DNA of 64,000 bases. Source: Caldisericia bacterium. Its GTDB lineage: Bacteria > Caldisericota > Caldisericia > JAAYUI01. The position numbers and the translations under genes are program-made. Numbering within the stretch: the stretch's first letter is position 1; each line of letters starts with the position of its first letter. Below the pieces are notes generated by a model. The model saw only the letters and a list, made by a program, of their open reading frames with translations, made no database searches and was not told the DNA's origin. Where the stretch lies: assembly GCA_017992475.1 (NCBI GenBank), contig JAGOOO010000003.1, forward strand, positions 88,000-151,999. Reading direction: 5' to 3'. Of the stretch, positions 44,232 through 53,196 are shown in pieces.

Positions 44232-45638
44232 TTATTTTGGCACACCATGCTCATCAAAGTATTTGAGCTGCTCAAAGGTGTTGGCAATGATTACCGTGTC
44301 CATCAGATCATAAACTTTGTTTTCAGTAATGGCATAGATATATTTCCTATTTTTTTCATCGTCAAAACTCACAATTACATTGGTGATTTTCTCAGGGATA
44401 GGCTCAAAATCGACAATGTAATTGCGAAAATGCAGGTCCATAAAACAGAGGGCCACTTTCAGGTAATACTGGCCTTTCTCCCATTTGCCAAAGTAGGCTC
44501 TGATATTTTCTTCTATTGAATCATCATAAAGCATTTCTCCTGCAAGTGGCTCAAGATATTCATCGGATAATTTCTTCAACGAATTATAATTAACGCCATA
44601 TCTTTTATATCCCAAGGGAGGAAGATAGTACAATCCTACCTTTGTTGGGAAGTAGTAGCTGCTTATTGATTTGTTATATTCAATGCCATCAAATTTGTAA
44701 AATATATTATCATCATCTGTTTTGTAATAGCCATTGCCAATAAGATAGAAATTGAATATAAAAGTTGATTTACCGTCATACAAGGAGGCGCTGGCATTAT
44801 CTATATTGTAGTGTATTGCAATATCGAATGTAGCTTTTGAGATAGTTCCAGTTTGACCGAGTGGGATTGATTTTGTGGGTTTGAATACAGGATCATTTTC
44901 ATAGTAATCATAAACGAGCAGATTGTCACCATCATAGCCAAGGCAGTCGGATTGTGTAAAACTGCCACTTACTGGTTTTCTAAACAATATTTGTTTTTGC
45001 AGATCAAGTGATTTGACAAATTTGCCTTTGAAGTCATAAAAGGAGATGTGCTTCAAATCTTCATGCTGGCAGGCAACAAGAGGTATCCCTCCTGCAATAT
45101 CATTAAAGACGGCAATTATCCTGATGGCATCTGTTGGGACTTCAAATGCCTTGTATGTTCCGCTGATTGCCTTCAAATCATTCTTGTCCTTGTGCGAAGA
45201 GGGAATCACATAACTGACAAGGCTATTTGTCCCATTTCCGGTTTTGCATATGGAGAAAATGTGTGCATAGTCATCATAACTCAGATATTCAGTTCCTTCC
45301 TTTGGGGGGAATTCATGTACTTGTCCATTCCTGATGTAGACATAGGTCTGTAAAGCTCTTCCAGGTATGGGAAGTTCTTTCAGCACCTTCTGAAGGGCAC
45401 TGTCTTCACATATTTTGATTGCATTATCCGAAGTAAGGATCGGCTTTTTAGAAAAAGTATTTTCCTGAACGTAGAATTTAAGAACGCATACCAGATCCCC
45501 ACTGATCCTGGAGTTATAGGCAAGCTTGAGTTTTTGTGTGTGCGGTCTCCAGGGAAAAATGAGTTTATACGAAAAAAGGGCAACTCCTGCCAGTGCCAGT
45601 ATAGACACCAGGACAATAAATAGTTTTTTATTTTTCAT
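44232..45638 (-). CDS. membrane-anchored beta-propeller protein, member 2 of a three-paralog family
   Basis: This 468-residue protein has an N-terminal membrane helix (LFIVLVSILALAGVALFSYKLIF) and a large extracytoplasmic domain. It shares with the proteins at 7463 and 54045 the LPIPG turn (near residue 94), a GYDGDNLLVYDYY strand, SIPLGQTGTISKATFD and a LYDGKSTFIFNF strand in the same order. GGAGG lies before the ATG. Its 3' end faces the stalk-domain gene at 43455-44198 with a 33-bp gap. No enzyme motif is visible. Confidence 0.72.
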   Translation of the reverse strand: MKNKKLFIVLVSILALAGVALFSYKLIFPWRPHTQKLKLAYNSRISGDLVCVLKFYVQENTFSKKPILTSDNAIKICEDSALQKVLKELPIPGRALQTYVYIRNGQVHEFPPKEGTEYLSYDDYAHIFSICKTGNGTNSLVSYVIPSSHKDKNDLKAISGTYKAFEVPTDAIRIIAVFNDIAGGIPLVACQHEDLKHISFYDFKGKFVKSLDLQKQILFRKPVSGSFTQSDCLGYDGDNLLVYDYYENDPVFKPTKSIPLGQTGTISKATFDIAIHYNIDNASASLYDGKSTFIFNFYLIGNGYYKTDDDNIFYKFDGIEYNKSISSYYFPTKVGLYYLPPLGYKRYGVNYNSLKKLSDEYLEPLAGEMLYDDSIEENIRAYFGKWEKGQYYLKVALCFMDLHFRNYIVDFEPIPEKITNVIVSFDDEKNRKYIYAITENKVYDLMDTVIIANTFEQLKYFDEHGVPK

Positions 45639-45830
45639 TTTCCTCCGCTTCAGTCTATTTTGTGCTCACACATAAATATTATTCAAATTATACTTTTTCA
45701 GCAAATCTTCCAGGTAATTTTTTGAATTTATGTTTGCATCAAAGTTGCAAAATTCATTGCTAATTTGTGGCTGGAAAGCATTTCTGTGGCTACAATCTCC
45801 TCCGCCATTCAATTCCGGATGCAAAAGTGT

Positions 45831-45836
45831 TATCAT
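45831..45836 (+). promoter_or_regulatory. extended -10 element predicting a leaderless mRNA
   Basis: TGtTATCAT ends 7 nt before the ATG at 45844. No -35 of quality and no Shine-Dalgarno are present. Confidence 0.45.
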
Positions 45837-45843
45837 TTGCAGT

Positions 45844-46911
45844 ATGAGAAAACTGCTGGCCTTTGCGCTTGCGCTGGTCTTTCTGTTTGCTAGCACCGGG
45901 GCCCTTGGCGCAGAGGTGCCCGTTGGAATGTCATCTTTTATGGCACTGGCCATCCGCTCCTCAGCCGGCAAAACGGTTGTCGGCCTGAACGGGAAGGTGC
46001 CGCTTTTTTGGTTTGATGGCAAAACCTTCTTCATCTGCGAAATAGAAACGGCAAAAACCAAAGACGGGGCAGAATACAAAAAACCAAAAACCGACAAGGA
46101 AGGCAAGCCTGTCATCTGCGCTCCATCTTCAAAAGATTTCACAAAAAAGGCCCTCCAGTCGCTGACAAGCGGAATATACTGCATCCTTGAGCCACAGGAG
46201 GCAATAGCTGTTTGCGTTCGCCTTGAAAATACCTGTCTTTATGGTGTTTTTTCAAAGCAGGGGGCAATAAGGTTCAGCCAGATTGGCGCAGACCGCGCCA
46301 CAAAAATCGGCCTCACAAAACCAAATATGGTCTATATTTTGGACCAGGACTACAACAGGTTTGTCCTCGCGCTTGGAAATCCCCAAAAGGTGGTCTCCCA
46401 GGAAGCACCAAATCCGGACACCGCAGACCCGGAGAGATGTCTGGGAATAAAAGACGTCCTGCCGTACGAATGTCTCTCCTTCGAGCAGCTGGGCAGGGGC
46501 CACCTGCAAATCTGGACTGGCAAGGAAGAAATAGTCTCTTGCGGGATCAGGTCGTCATGCCCACAGGTCACGGCGACTCACCAGGGGAGCGTGGCCGCAA
46601 GCCTGGAACTGCTGTGCGCACAGCTTGGCTGCTCGCTTGAAAAAGGCACCGAGCAAAACGAATTCGTAGTCCACAGGTTTGTCAGCCTGCTCTGGGAAAA
46701 ACCGGCCACAATAGAGCTCAGACTCAAAATTGGCCAGTTTGTTGGCTCTGCCGATGGCAAAAGGCTGGATTTTCCATTCCCGCCCTACCTCGACCAGAAA
46801 ACAAAAAAGCCGATGGTGCCGCTGAGGGCGTTTTGCAATGCGCTTGGCGCCAGGGTCCACTGGAGGGCGCTGGACAGCTCCGCGCTCGTGGAGAGGTTTG
46901 TAAGGAAGTAG
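45844..46911 (+). CDS. secreted stalk-domain protein
   Basis: The protein has 355 residues from the ATG at 45844, where a clean signal peptide begins (MRKLLAFALALVFLFASTGALGAE); the longer in-frame extension upstream does not look coding. Residues about 25-235 are unassigned. The C-terminal 120 residues form a diverged copper-amine-oxidase-N-like domain with ASLELLCAQLGCSLEKG and KPMVPLRAFCNALGARVHW. It ends 3 bp before the convergent flavoprotein gene. Confidence 0.78.
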   Translation: MRKLLAFALALVFLFASTGALGAEVPVGMSSFMALAIRSSAGKTVVGLNGKVPLFWFDGKTFFICEIETAKTKDGAEYKKPKTDKEGKPVICAPSSKDFTKKALQSLTSGIYCILEPQEAIAVCVRLENTCLYGVFSKQGAIRFSQIGADRATKIGLTKPNMVYILDQDYNRFVLALGNPQKVVSQEAPNPDTADPERCLGIKDVLPYECLSFEQLGRGHLQIWTGKEEIVSCGIRSSCPQVTATHQGSVAASLELLCAQLGCSLEKGTEQNEFVVHRFVSLLWEKPATIELRLKIGQFVGSADGKRLDFPFPPYLDQKTKKPMVPLRAFCNALGARVHWRALDSSALVERFVRK

Positions 46912-46914
46912 CAA

Positions 46915-47469
46915 TTATCTGGACTGCAAAATAGAGTTTTTAAAAATATCCAGTTTTGCCATTATTTCCCTGTTTGCTATCAAGCCACCTTTTATCCCAC
47001 CACCAGCAGGATAATCATTTGGATGTATCCCGATGGAGGTAATTATCTTCAAGCCAAGATTTTCAAGCGATCTGGACAAAATTTCTTCTGCCCGTTCAAC
47101 GTTTTCATTGCCGACAACTACAATGGCGGCATTGCGGTTGCCAAAAGAGGCAAATCCACTGCATCTTCTTTTCCACAGAGACGGGGTTCTTTCTTCAAAA
47201 ATGTAATACAATGATGGCGGCCTGCCATCATAAACTGGCGAAAATAGAACAACAGTGTCGCTCTCCATCCATTTTTTATAGATTTTTCCAATATCATCAT
47301 TTTTAGGGCAGGCCATGTCCTTCATGCATTCGTAATTGCATTTTGAGCATGGCTCCAGGTACAACTCACCCAGGACAAGGATGTCACTTTCTGGGAGGAC
47401 ATGTCTGGCAAAGTCCCAGCAATTCCCTTTTCTGGCGCTCAAAACCAACCCCAAACATTTATTTTTCAT
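46915..47469 (-). CDS. iron-sulfur flavoprotein / NADPH-dependent FMN reductase family
   Basis: This 184-residue flavodoxin-fold protein begins LGLVLSARKGNCWDFA and has a cysteine cluster at about residues 41-54 (PCSKCNYECMKDMAC, spacing CX2CX3CX5C), close to the [4Fe-4S] motif of iron-sulfur flavoproteins. VVLFSPVYDGRPPSLYYIFEE is the second flavin loop. It is a distant relative of the protein at 5012-5722. There is no Shine-Dalgarno; a perfect TATAAT lies 11 nt before the ATG, so the leader is very short. Confidence 0.82.
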   Translation of the reverse strand: MKNKCLGLVLSARKGNCWDFARHVLPESDILVLGELYLEPCSKCNYECMKDMACPKNDDIGKIYKKWMESDTVVLFSPVYDGRPPSLYYIFEERTPSLWKRRCSGFASFGNRNAAIVVVGNENVERAEEILSRSLENLGLKIITSIGIHPNDYPAGGGIKGGLIANREIMAKLDIFKNSILQSR

Positions 47470-47480
47470 GTCTTTTTGAA

Positions 47481-47510
47481 ATTATAACCTAATTCAAGCC
47501 CTTACAGCAA
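47481..47510 (-). promoter_or_regulatory. promoter of the flavoprotein gene
   Basis: On the minus strand, TTGCTG, 18 nt, and a perfect TATAAT that ends 11 nt before the ATG at 47469. Confidence 0.55.
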
Positions 47511-47556
47511 ATTAACGTTGTAAATATCGTAATCGTTGTTAATAGGTTAGATCGTT

Positions 47557-47919
47557 TTATTTTTTGATCTTCCCCGTCTTTACCACGCTCCATTCCCCAT
47601 CATCATTCATCCTGCTTATTGTAACTTCATCCCCTTTTATCCAGAACTCAACTTCTCGCTCGTCGCTGTACCTTGCTCCGGAGGCAGACACCAGCTGTGG
47701 CAGTGTGTACTCTTTGTTTTCCATGTTCACTTTTACAAAGTACAGGCTGTCATCGGACAAACTGTAAAAATTAGCTTTTACTGTTGAACCATCACTGCAT
47801 TCGTATAAATATTCTCCCCCGGCATTGATTTCCAGCTTGCCTGCTCCGCTCTTGACGCACCCGCCACTCAATAAAACAAGTGCCACAACAAAAACGCATA
47901 TGACTTTATTTATCTTCAT
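47557..47919 (-). CDS. MliC-like lipoprotein
   Basis: The protein has 120 residues. The signal peptide ends in lipobox LSGGC (Cys21). The mature part resembles the MliC/PliC fold of C-type lysozyme inhibitors: YLYECSDGSTVKANFY, EYTLPQLVSASGARYSD and VEFWIKGDEVTI. SGARYSD matches the conserved SGxxY motif that inserts into the lysozyme active site. It may protect the cell wall from lysozyme-like enzymes. GGGGTG lies before the ATG. It is encoded downstream of hcp on the same strand but separated by a terminator. Confidence 0.75.
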   Translation of the reverse strand: MKINKVICVFVVALVLLSGGCVKSGAGKLEINAGGEYLYECSDGSTVKANFYSLSDDSLYFVKVNMENKEYTLPQLVSASGARYSDEREVEFWIKGDEVTISRMNDDGEWSVVKTGKIKK

Positions 47920-48022
47920 TCATTTTCACCCCGTTCTTTTGTGTTCTTGTCTGTCATGTTAGCTTGCGTCCCTGGTTTGTCAATAAATGGTGGGCCTGGT
48001 TGTGGCCATTCACTAAAAATGG

Positions 48023-48058
48023 AAACAGCCGCGAGGAGGGGGCCAGCGCGGCTGTTTT
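48023..48058. terminator. probable terminator of the hcp operon
   Basis: A perfect 10-11-bp stem (AACAGCCGCG / CGCGGCTGTT) with a 13-nt loop and short T runs on both sides. A second hairpin (GTGGGCGGG / CCCGCC) lies at 48110-48135, nearer the hcp stop. Confidence 0.6.
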
Positions 48059-48170
48059 GTGCGGCCATTTCGGCCTTATGAGGCAAGCCCTTGGTGTGGT
48101 TGCTTGCTTGTGGGCGGGTTCTTCCCCCGCCTCACAAACTTGGACACCCGGGCCACAATCGTGTTTTTAA

Positions 48171-49814
48171 TTATCCAAGGATCGCCTTCAGGTCCTGCTC
48201 TGGCGTTGTTATGGGCTGGATATTGTACTCTTTGTGGAGCATCTCTATGACATCCGGGGTGAGTGATGCCGGAAGAGACGGGCCGATCCTGATGTTTTTG
48301 ATGTCCAGTGCCAAAAGTGAGAGCAGGACAGCAACAGCCTTTTGCTCGTACCAGGAAAGGACGAGCGAGAGCGGCAGTTCGTTGACGTCAACGCCAAACG
48401 CCTGCGAGAGGGCGAGGGCAATCTGCACCGCCGAGTAGGCATCGTTGCACTGGCCAACATCCAGCAGTCTGGGCACTCCGTCAATGTCGCCAAAATCCTC
48501 TTTGTTGAAACGGTATTTTCCGCAGGCAAGCGTCATTATCACGCAATCTTTCGGCACCATCTTTGCGAAGTCGGTATAGTAGCTCCTTCCGGGTTTTGCG
48601 CCATCACATCCGCCAATCAGGAAGAAGTGCCTTATTTTTCCGCTTTTGACCATGTCCACAATCTTGTCGGCAATCCCGACCACTGTCTGAAAACCAAAAC
48701 CAACGTTTATTTCGTGTGGAAACTCGGTGGACTGGAACCCAGGGGCCTGCAGTGCAGCGTCAATGACCGGCGTGAAGTTGCGGTTTCTTATGTGCGTGAC
48801 CCCTGGCCAGGCCACAAGGCCGGAGGTGAATATCCTCTGGGCATATTCCTGTTTTGGGCGCTGGATACAGTTTGTTGTCATGAGAATTGCACCCGGGAAA
48901 TTTGGGAACTCGTGGATCTGTTCCTGCCATGCACCACCCCAGTTGCCAACAAGATGGTTATAGGCCCTGAGTTTTGGGTACGCATGGGCTGGCAGCATCT
49001 CGCCATGGGTGTATATATTTATGTCCTTGCCCTCGGTTTGCCTAAGCAGTTCCTCAAGATCCAGCAGGTCATGGCCCGAAACAAGAATTGCCTTTCCCTT
49101 TGCTGCTGTCATTCTTACTCTGGTCGGGACAGGATGTCCATAGGTGTTGGTGTTGGCCCTGTAAAGCATCTCCATTGCGTTGATGTTTGCCTGTCCGGCA
49201 TCCATCAGGCCATCCATGAGCTGGCCAAGTTCGGTTGGCTCCTTTGAAATTAAATCAAGGATTTTGTGCAATTTTTCATAAAACTTGTCATCGGCGACAC
49301 CAAGGATTGCGGCGTGGTCGGCATATGCCGATGCACCCTTGAGGCCGTGGGTCATGAACTGGAGCAAGCCGGCTTTCTGTTCGCCAATGCGCCCGATCAT
49401 CTTTGCAGGCGAAAATTCTCTCCCCTGCTCTACCAACCCTTCAAAGGACTTGGCCGCTGTCCATGTTGCTGGCCCGGAGAGTTTGTCCGGCACCCTGCTG
49501 GATTTCAGGCAGGCAACCTCATACAGGTCTTTTGCCTTTTCCTTCATGCGTCCTGCCTTATAGATCAGCTCTACAAGCCTGTTTGGGTCAAAATTCACGT
49601 TTGTGATGGTTGTGAAAAGCGCCTCGGCAGTAAACCTGTTGATCTCCGGGTCAGTAGCTCCAAGCTCCCTTGCCCTTTTTGCATACTGGGCTATGCCCTT
49701 TGTTGCATAAATTAGAAGGTCCTGCAGGGTGGCCGTCGTGTCGTCCTTGCCACAAACGCCCTGCACTGTGCATCCCTTGCCCCCAAAAGTCTGTTCACAC
49801 TGGTAACAAAACAT
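48171..49814 (-). CDS. hcp: hybrid-cluster protein (hydroxylamine reductase), class I
   Basis: This 547-residue protein has the class I N-terminal cysteine motif Cys3-X2-Cys6-X8-Cys15-X5-Cys21 for the cubane cluster. The hybrid-cluster ligands occur later in LVSGHDLLDLEELLRQTEGKDINIYTHGEMLPAH, TTNCIQRP, FLIGGCDG and TLACGKYRF. Hcp reduces hydroxylamine in vitro and nitric oxide in vivo and is found in anaerobes under nitrosative stress. An AGGAGA RBS precedes the ATG. It is the last gene of an operon with an Rrf2 regulator and a ferredoxin, which suggests control by NO or a related signal and a dedicated electron donor. Confidence 0.97.
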   Translation of the reverse strand: MFCYQCEQTFGGKGCTVQGVCGKDDTTATLQDLLIYATKGIAQYAKRARELGATDPEINRFTAEALFTTITNVNFDPNRLVELIYKAGRMKEKAKDLYEVACLKSSRVPDKLSGPATWTAAKSFEGLVEQGREFSPAKMIGRIGEQKAGLLQFMTHGLKGASAYADHAAILGVADDKFYEKLHKILDLISKEPTELGQLMDGLMDAGQANINAMEMLYRANTNTYGHPVPTRVRMTAAKGKAILVSGHDLLDLEELLRQTEGKDINIYTHGEMLPAHAYPKLRAYNHLVGNWGGAWQEQIHEFPNFPGAILMTTNCIQRPKQEYAQRIFTSGLVAWPGVTHIRNRNFTPVIDAALQAPGFQSTEFPHEINVGFGFQTVVGIADKIVDMVKSGKIRHFFLIGGCDGAKPGRSYYTDFAKMVPKDCVIMTLACGKYRFNKEDFGDIDGVPRLLDVGQCNDAYSAVQIALALSQAFGVDVNELPLSLVLSWYEQKAVAVLLSLLALDIKNIRIGPSLPASLTPDVIEMLHKEYNIQPITTPEQDLKAILG

Positions 49815-49836
49815 GGCTTTTCTCCTTTTCTATAAT

Positions 49837-50565
49837 TTATATCTGGCTTCCAAAGTTGTCAAAAGCGTCTCCGTTTATCATCACTGTAATTTCTTTGATC
49901 GGGACATTGGTCCCGGACATCGCGGCTGCTGCCTGCGCAATTCTGACAAGCCCGGAGCAACAGGGCACTTCCATGTGCACAATGGTCAGACTCTTCACAC
50001 CGTTCAATTTTATGATGTCTGACAGTTTTTGTACATAGTCTGAAATATCGTCCAGTTTTGGACAGGCAATCACAACAGGCCTGCCCTGGAGCATCTTGCT
50101 GTGGAAGTTTGCATAGGCAAACGGAACGCAGTCTGCGGCCAGAAGAAGGTGTGAGTTCTTCAGGAACGGCGCATGTGGCGAGACCAGCTTTAGCTGGACC
50201 GGCCAGGTTGCAAGGCAGGACTGTTGTTCTGCTGATGGTATTGCACCACCTTCCTGCTTTTCCCTGTGGACCGTCCTTGCCTGGGAGGATGGACAGCCAC
50301 AAGCTTGTGGTTGCGGCTTGCTTGATTGCGACATGTGCTGTGTGGCCGCCTTCTCATCAAAATCCACTGCATCCCTCTCCTCGATTGTTATCGCGTCCTG
50401 GGGGCAATGGCCAAGGCAGGCGCCAAGACCGTCACAGTATGAATCTGACACAAGCCTGGCTTTTCCATCAATAATCTTTATTGCACCTTCGACACAAGAA
50501 GTGACGCATTCACCGCACCCATTGCATTTCTCCTCGTCAATTTTGACAATCTTGCGAACACCCAT
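49837..50565 (-). CDS. ferredoxin-domain protein of the hcp operon
   Basis: The protein has 242 residues. The N-terminal 60 residues hold two ferredoxin-type clusters: CNGCGECVTSC and CDGLGACLGHCP. A linker (about 85-115) contains another Cys pair (ACGCP). The rest (about 120-242) includes LLLAADCVPFAYANFH, VVIACPKLDD and IVHMEVPCCSGL and may bind a further metal. Proteins with this layout are commonly encoded next to hcp and rrf2 and probably pass electrons to Hcp. The start overlaps the Rrf2 stop as TAATG with AAGGAGA upstream, and hcp follows 22 nt later. Confidence 0.88.
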   Translation of the reverse strand: MGVRKIVKIDEEKCNGCGECVTSCVEGAIKIIDGKARLVSDSYCDGLGACLGHCPQDAITIEERDAVDFDEKAATQHMSQSSKPQPQACGCPSSQARTVHREKQEGGAIPSAEQQSCLATWPVQLKLVSPHAPFLKNSHLLLAADCVPFAYANFHSKMLQGRPVVIACPKLDDISDYVQKLSDIIKLNGVKSLTIVHMEVPCCSGLVRIAQAAAAMSGTNVPIKEITVMINGDAFDNFGSQI

Positions 50566-50990
50566 TATCTGTTCTCCTTTTTGATCGCCTGGCAGAGCTG
50601 CTCAAGCGAAGTTTTGCTGTAATGGTCAGAAAGTTTTGCCTCAACGTCCTTCATTACGCAGCCAAGCGTGCACCCGCCGGTGGGGCAAAACGGCTTGGAA
50701 AGAGGGCACGAGGAGGGTTCCATCCGCCCCTCTATCGACTCCACCACCTCGAGCAGGTTTATTTCTCCGGCTGGCCTCGCCAGGACAAACCCGCCCTGCG
50801 GGCCGCGGACTGGCCTGACCAGGTCAGCTTTTGTGAGCCTCTGGAGAACCTTTGAAAGGTGGTCAAACGATGCCTTGAGCTGAACCGAGAGCTCTCTTGC
50901 CGAGAGTTTTCCCTCATCGTCGCAGGCCAGAAAAGCCATCGTGTGGATAGCCAACGTGCAGGCTTCGGAAAGTTTTACAAAGCTGGCCAT
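50565..50990 (-). CDS. Rrf2-family iron-sulfur transcription regulator
   Basis: This 141-residue winged-helix protein of the Rrf2 family has LSARELSVQLKASFDHLSKVLQRLTKADLVRPVRGPQGGFVLARP as its DNA-binding region. The C-terminal cysteine cluster CPLSKPFCPTGGCTLGC is richer than the three cysteines of NsrR/IscR, leaving four candidate cluster ligands. It should sense NO or redox state through an iron-sulfur cluster. AGGGGGC precedes the ATG. The promoter of its own operon contains a perfect palindrome, so autoregulation is likely. Confidence 0.9.
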   Translation of the reverse strand: MASFVKLSEACTLAIHTMAFLACDDEGKLSARELSVQLKASFDHLSKVLQRLTKADLVRPVRGPQGGFVLARPAGEINLLEVVESIEGRMEPSSCPLSKPFCPTGGCTLGCVMKDVEAKLSDHYSKTSLEQLCQAIKKENR

Positions 50991-51043
50991 TTTTGCCCCC
51001 TTGTGTTTCCCTTTTCTGTTTTTGCATCTCTCTTATTAAGCAT

Positions 51044-51080
51044 ACTGGTACTTATATACCAGTTATGAAATGGATGTCAA
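51044..51080 (-). promoter_or_regulatory. rrf2-ferredoxin-hcp promoter with embedded operator
   Basis: A perfect TTGACA (complement at 51075-51080) is followed by TATATA at 16 nt or TATAAG at 18 nt. The -10 lies in the centre of a perfect 20-bp inverted repeat at 51044-51063: ACTGGTA-N6-TACCAGT. Binding there would block the polymerase directly, so this is the best candidate operator for the Rrf2 protein. Confidence 0.7.
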
Positions 51081-51141
51081 GAGGTTGAGAATTTATGGAA
51101 AAGAAAATAGAATTTATTTAGCAAATTTAAAGGTGAGGGTT

Positions 51142-53196
51142 ATGGAAGCTAAAAAAGTTAATTTGACAAAATATATGCAAAATGTGCATTTCATCATTCC
51201 AATATATCAAAGAAAATATAGTTGGGGTATCGAAGAATGCGAGCAGTTATGGGATGATGTATTAAGGGTGGGCAAGGATGAAAATTGTGAAAGCCATTTT
51301 TTTGGTGCGATGGTTTGTGTCAATAATACCAAGCACCATTATGAAACAAACAAACTTTTGATGATTGATGGCCAGCAAAGACTTACAACTATTTTCCTTC
51401 TTTTGCTTGCCATTTCAAAAACAATGGACCCAGATGAAGCAGAAAGAATCCACAATCAATATCTAATCAATTCTTTTAAAAAAGACGAATTGAGAAAAAA
51501 GATAATTCTTACAGCCGGAGACCAGGAAGAGCTTGAAAAGCTTTTGCAAAACAAACCCATAGATGAATTTGCAGGTTCCAGGATATTTGAGAACTACTAT
51601 TTTTTCCAGGAAAAACTAAAAACGGAATCTCCACAAAAAATTTTTTGTGGAGTAGAAAAGCTGGAAATTGTAGACGTTTCTTTGGATCCAATAGATTCTC
51701 CCCAGCTTATTTTTGAAAGCCTCAACTCTACAGGCATGAGCCTTACGCAATCAGATCTAATAAGAAATTTGCTTTTAATGGAGGAGGGCTACGAAAAACA
51801 GTCTGATTTGTATCACACCCACTGGAGACCTATAGAAGAAAGGTTCTCAAGGGCCGACAAGGAGGACAGGTTTGACAGGTTCATCAGGGACTTCATGACA
51901 ATCCAGAGTGATGCAGGTGACATATCAAATCTTGGCGAAGTGTATAAAAATTACAAGAAATACTATCTGAAAAGCAGACTCACAAACGAAGAGGCACTTG
52001 CAGAGCTTGAGCAATTCAGTAGACACTATGAAATCATCTACAAGGCAAAGTCTTCAGACAAGGAAATTCAGAGCATGCTTGCAGAATTGAAAATTCTTCG
52101 TTTTGAAGTCTCGCACCCATTCTTGCTCAGGATTTTTGATGATTTTGAAAAAAATAACATCACAAGGGAACAGGTTCTTGAAATAATCAGGACAATCATA
52201 AGCTATGTGGTCAGAAGACAGATACTCAATTTGGCAACTAACAGTCAAAACAAAATATTTGCAACGCTTTATAGCAAACTGGACAAGAATTATCTGCTGG
52301 AATCTTTTTATGCCATGTTGCTAGGGCAATCGGATTTTGACAATTTTCCAACAGATGACAGTTTCAAGAGCCAGCTTGTAATGAGAAATCTCTACGATAT
52401 GAAAAACACACCAAAATATTTGCTTGTCAAACTTGAGAATCATACACACAAAAAAGAGATCATAAATCCAGAAGAGTACACTATTGAACATATTTTGCCA
52501 CAAAACAGGAAACTATCTCTGGAATGGAAAGAGATGCTTGGGCCTGACTGGGAGGCGGTCCAGAACAAATATGTAAACACACTGGGTAATTTGACGCTAA
52601 CAGGTTACAACTCCGAATTGTCAGACAGGCCATTCAAAGAAAAACAGGATACTGCGTACAACACTTCCCCGCTTCTATTAAACAAGTACCTTTCAGAGTT
52701 GCCAAAATGGGGTGAGGAAGAAATTAAAGCCAGATCGACCCTTCTTGCCGAAAAAGCCGTATCGATATGGCGATACCCCGCAATTACAAGTAAGGTTTCC
52801 GAATTTATCGAGAGCAGAAAAGAGAAACAGACCAGAAGAAAATTTGATCTGGATGATTTTAATAATAGGATGGATGCAAAAGGACAAGAACTGCTTGAAG
52901 AATTTAGGAGTGGAATCTTCAAACTATCACCAGATATAAATGAAATTGTAAACGAAACTTGCATTTCTTATAAGGTTGCAAGAAATTTTCTCATGATCAA
53001 TCCAAGAAAAACTTCACTCCTGTGTGAATTGTACGGAATTGAATTCGAAGAGCTGGACAATCCGGATATTTTCTGCCAGAAATCGCCACAGAACTGGTGG
53101 TCTAATGCCCACTTCAGGATTAAATCCAAAGACGACATTCCAAAGGCAATTCGTGCAGTTGGACAAGCTTTGGCAAAACAGGTAAACACGGATTAA
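51142..53196 (+). CDS. GmrSD-like restriction protein (DUF262 + DUF1524 HNH + DUF5655)
   Basis: The protein has 684 residues from the ATG at 51142, supported by AGGTGAGGG just upstream and by the usual family start (MEAKKVNLTKYM); an earlier in-frame ATG lies in the divergent promoter region. The N-terminal DUF262 has FIIPIYQRKYSW and the NTP-binding DGQQR motif (76-80). DUF1524 carries the HNH-like IEHILPQN (448-455, His450) and GNLTLTGYNSELSDRPF. The C-terminal 110 residues resemble DUF5655. This is the single-chain form of the GmrS/GmrD type IV enzyme that cleaves modified foreign DNA. No modification gene or second subunit is adjacent, as expected for type IV. Confidence 0.88.
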   Translation: MEAKKVNLTKYMQNVHFIIPIYQRKYSWGIEECEQLWDDVLRVGKDENCESHFFGAMVCVNNTKHHYETNKLLMIDGQQRLTTIFLLLLAISKTMDPDEAERIHNQYLINSFKKDELRKKIILTAGDQEELEKLLQNKPIDEFAGSRIFENYYFFQEKLKTESPQKIFCGVEKLEIVDVSLDPIDSPQLIFESLNSTGMSLTQSDLIRNLLLMEEGYEKQSDLYHTHWRPIEERFSRADKEDRFDRFIRDFMTIQSDAGDISNLGEVYKNYKKYYLKSRLTNEEALAELEQFSRHYEIIYKAKSSDKEIQSMLAELKILRFEVSHPFLLRIFDDFEKNNITREQVLEIIRTIISYVVRRQILNLATNSQNKIFATLYSKLDKNYLLESFYAMLLGQSDFDNFPTDDSFKSQLVMRNLYDMKNTPKYLLVKLENHTHKKEIINPEEYTIEHILPQNRKLSLEWKEMLGPDWEAVQNKYVNTLGNLTLTGYNSELSDRPFKEKQDTAYNTSPLLLNKYLSELPKWGEEEIKARSTLLAEKAVSIWRYPAITSKVSEFIESRKEKQTRRKFDLDDFNNRMDAKGQELLEEFRSGIFKLSPDINEIVNETCISYKVARNFLMINPRKTSLLCELYGIEFEELDNPDIFCQKSPQNWWSNAHFRIKSKDDIPKAIRAVGQALAKQVNTD

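Noticed and set aside
48342..49247. 301-codon open frame on the plus strand opposite hcp
   Set aside because: It is antisense to a certain gene (hcp), has no RBS, and its translation shows no domain.
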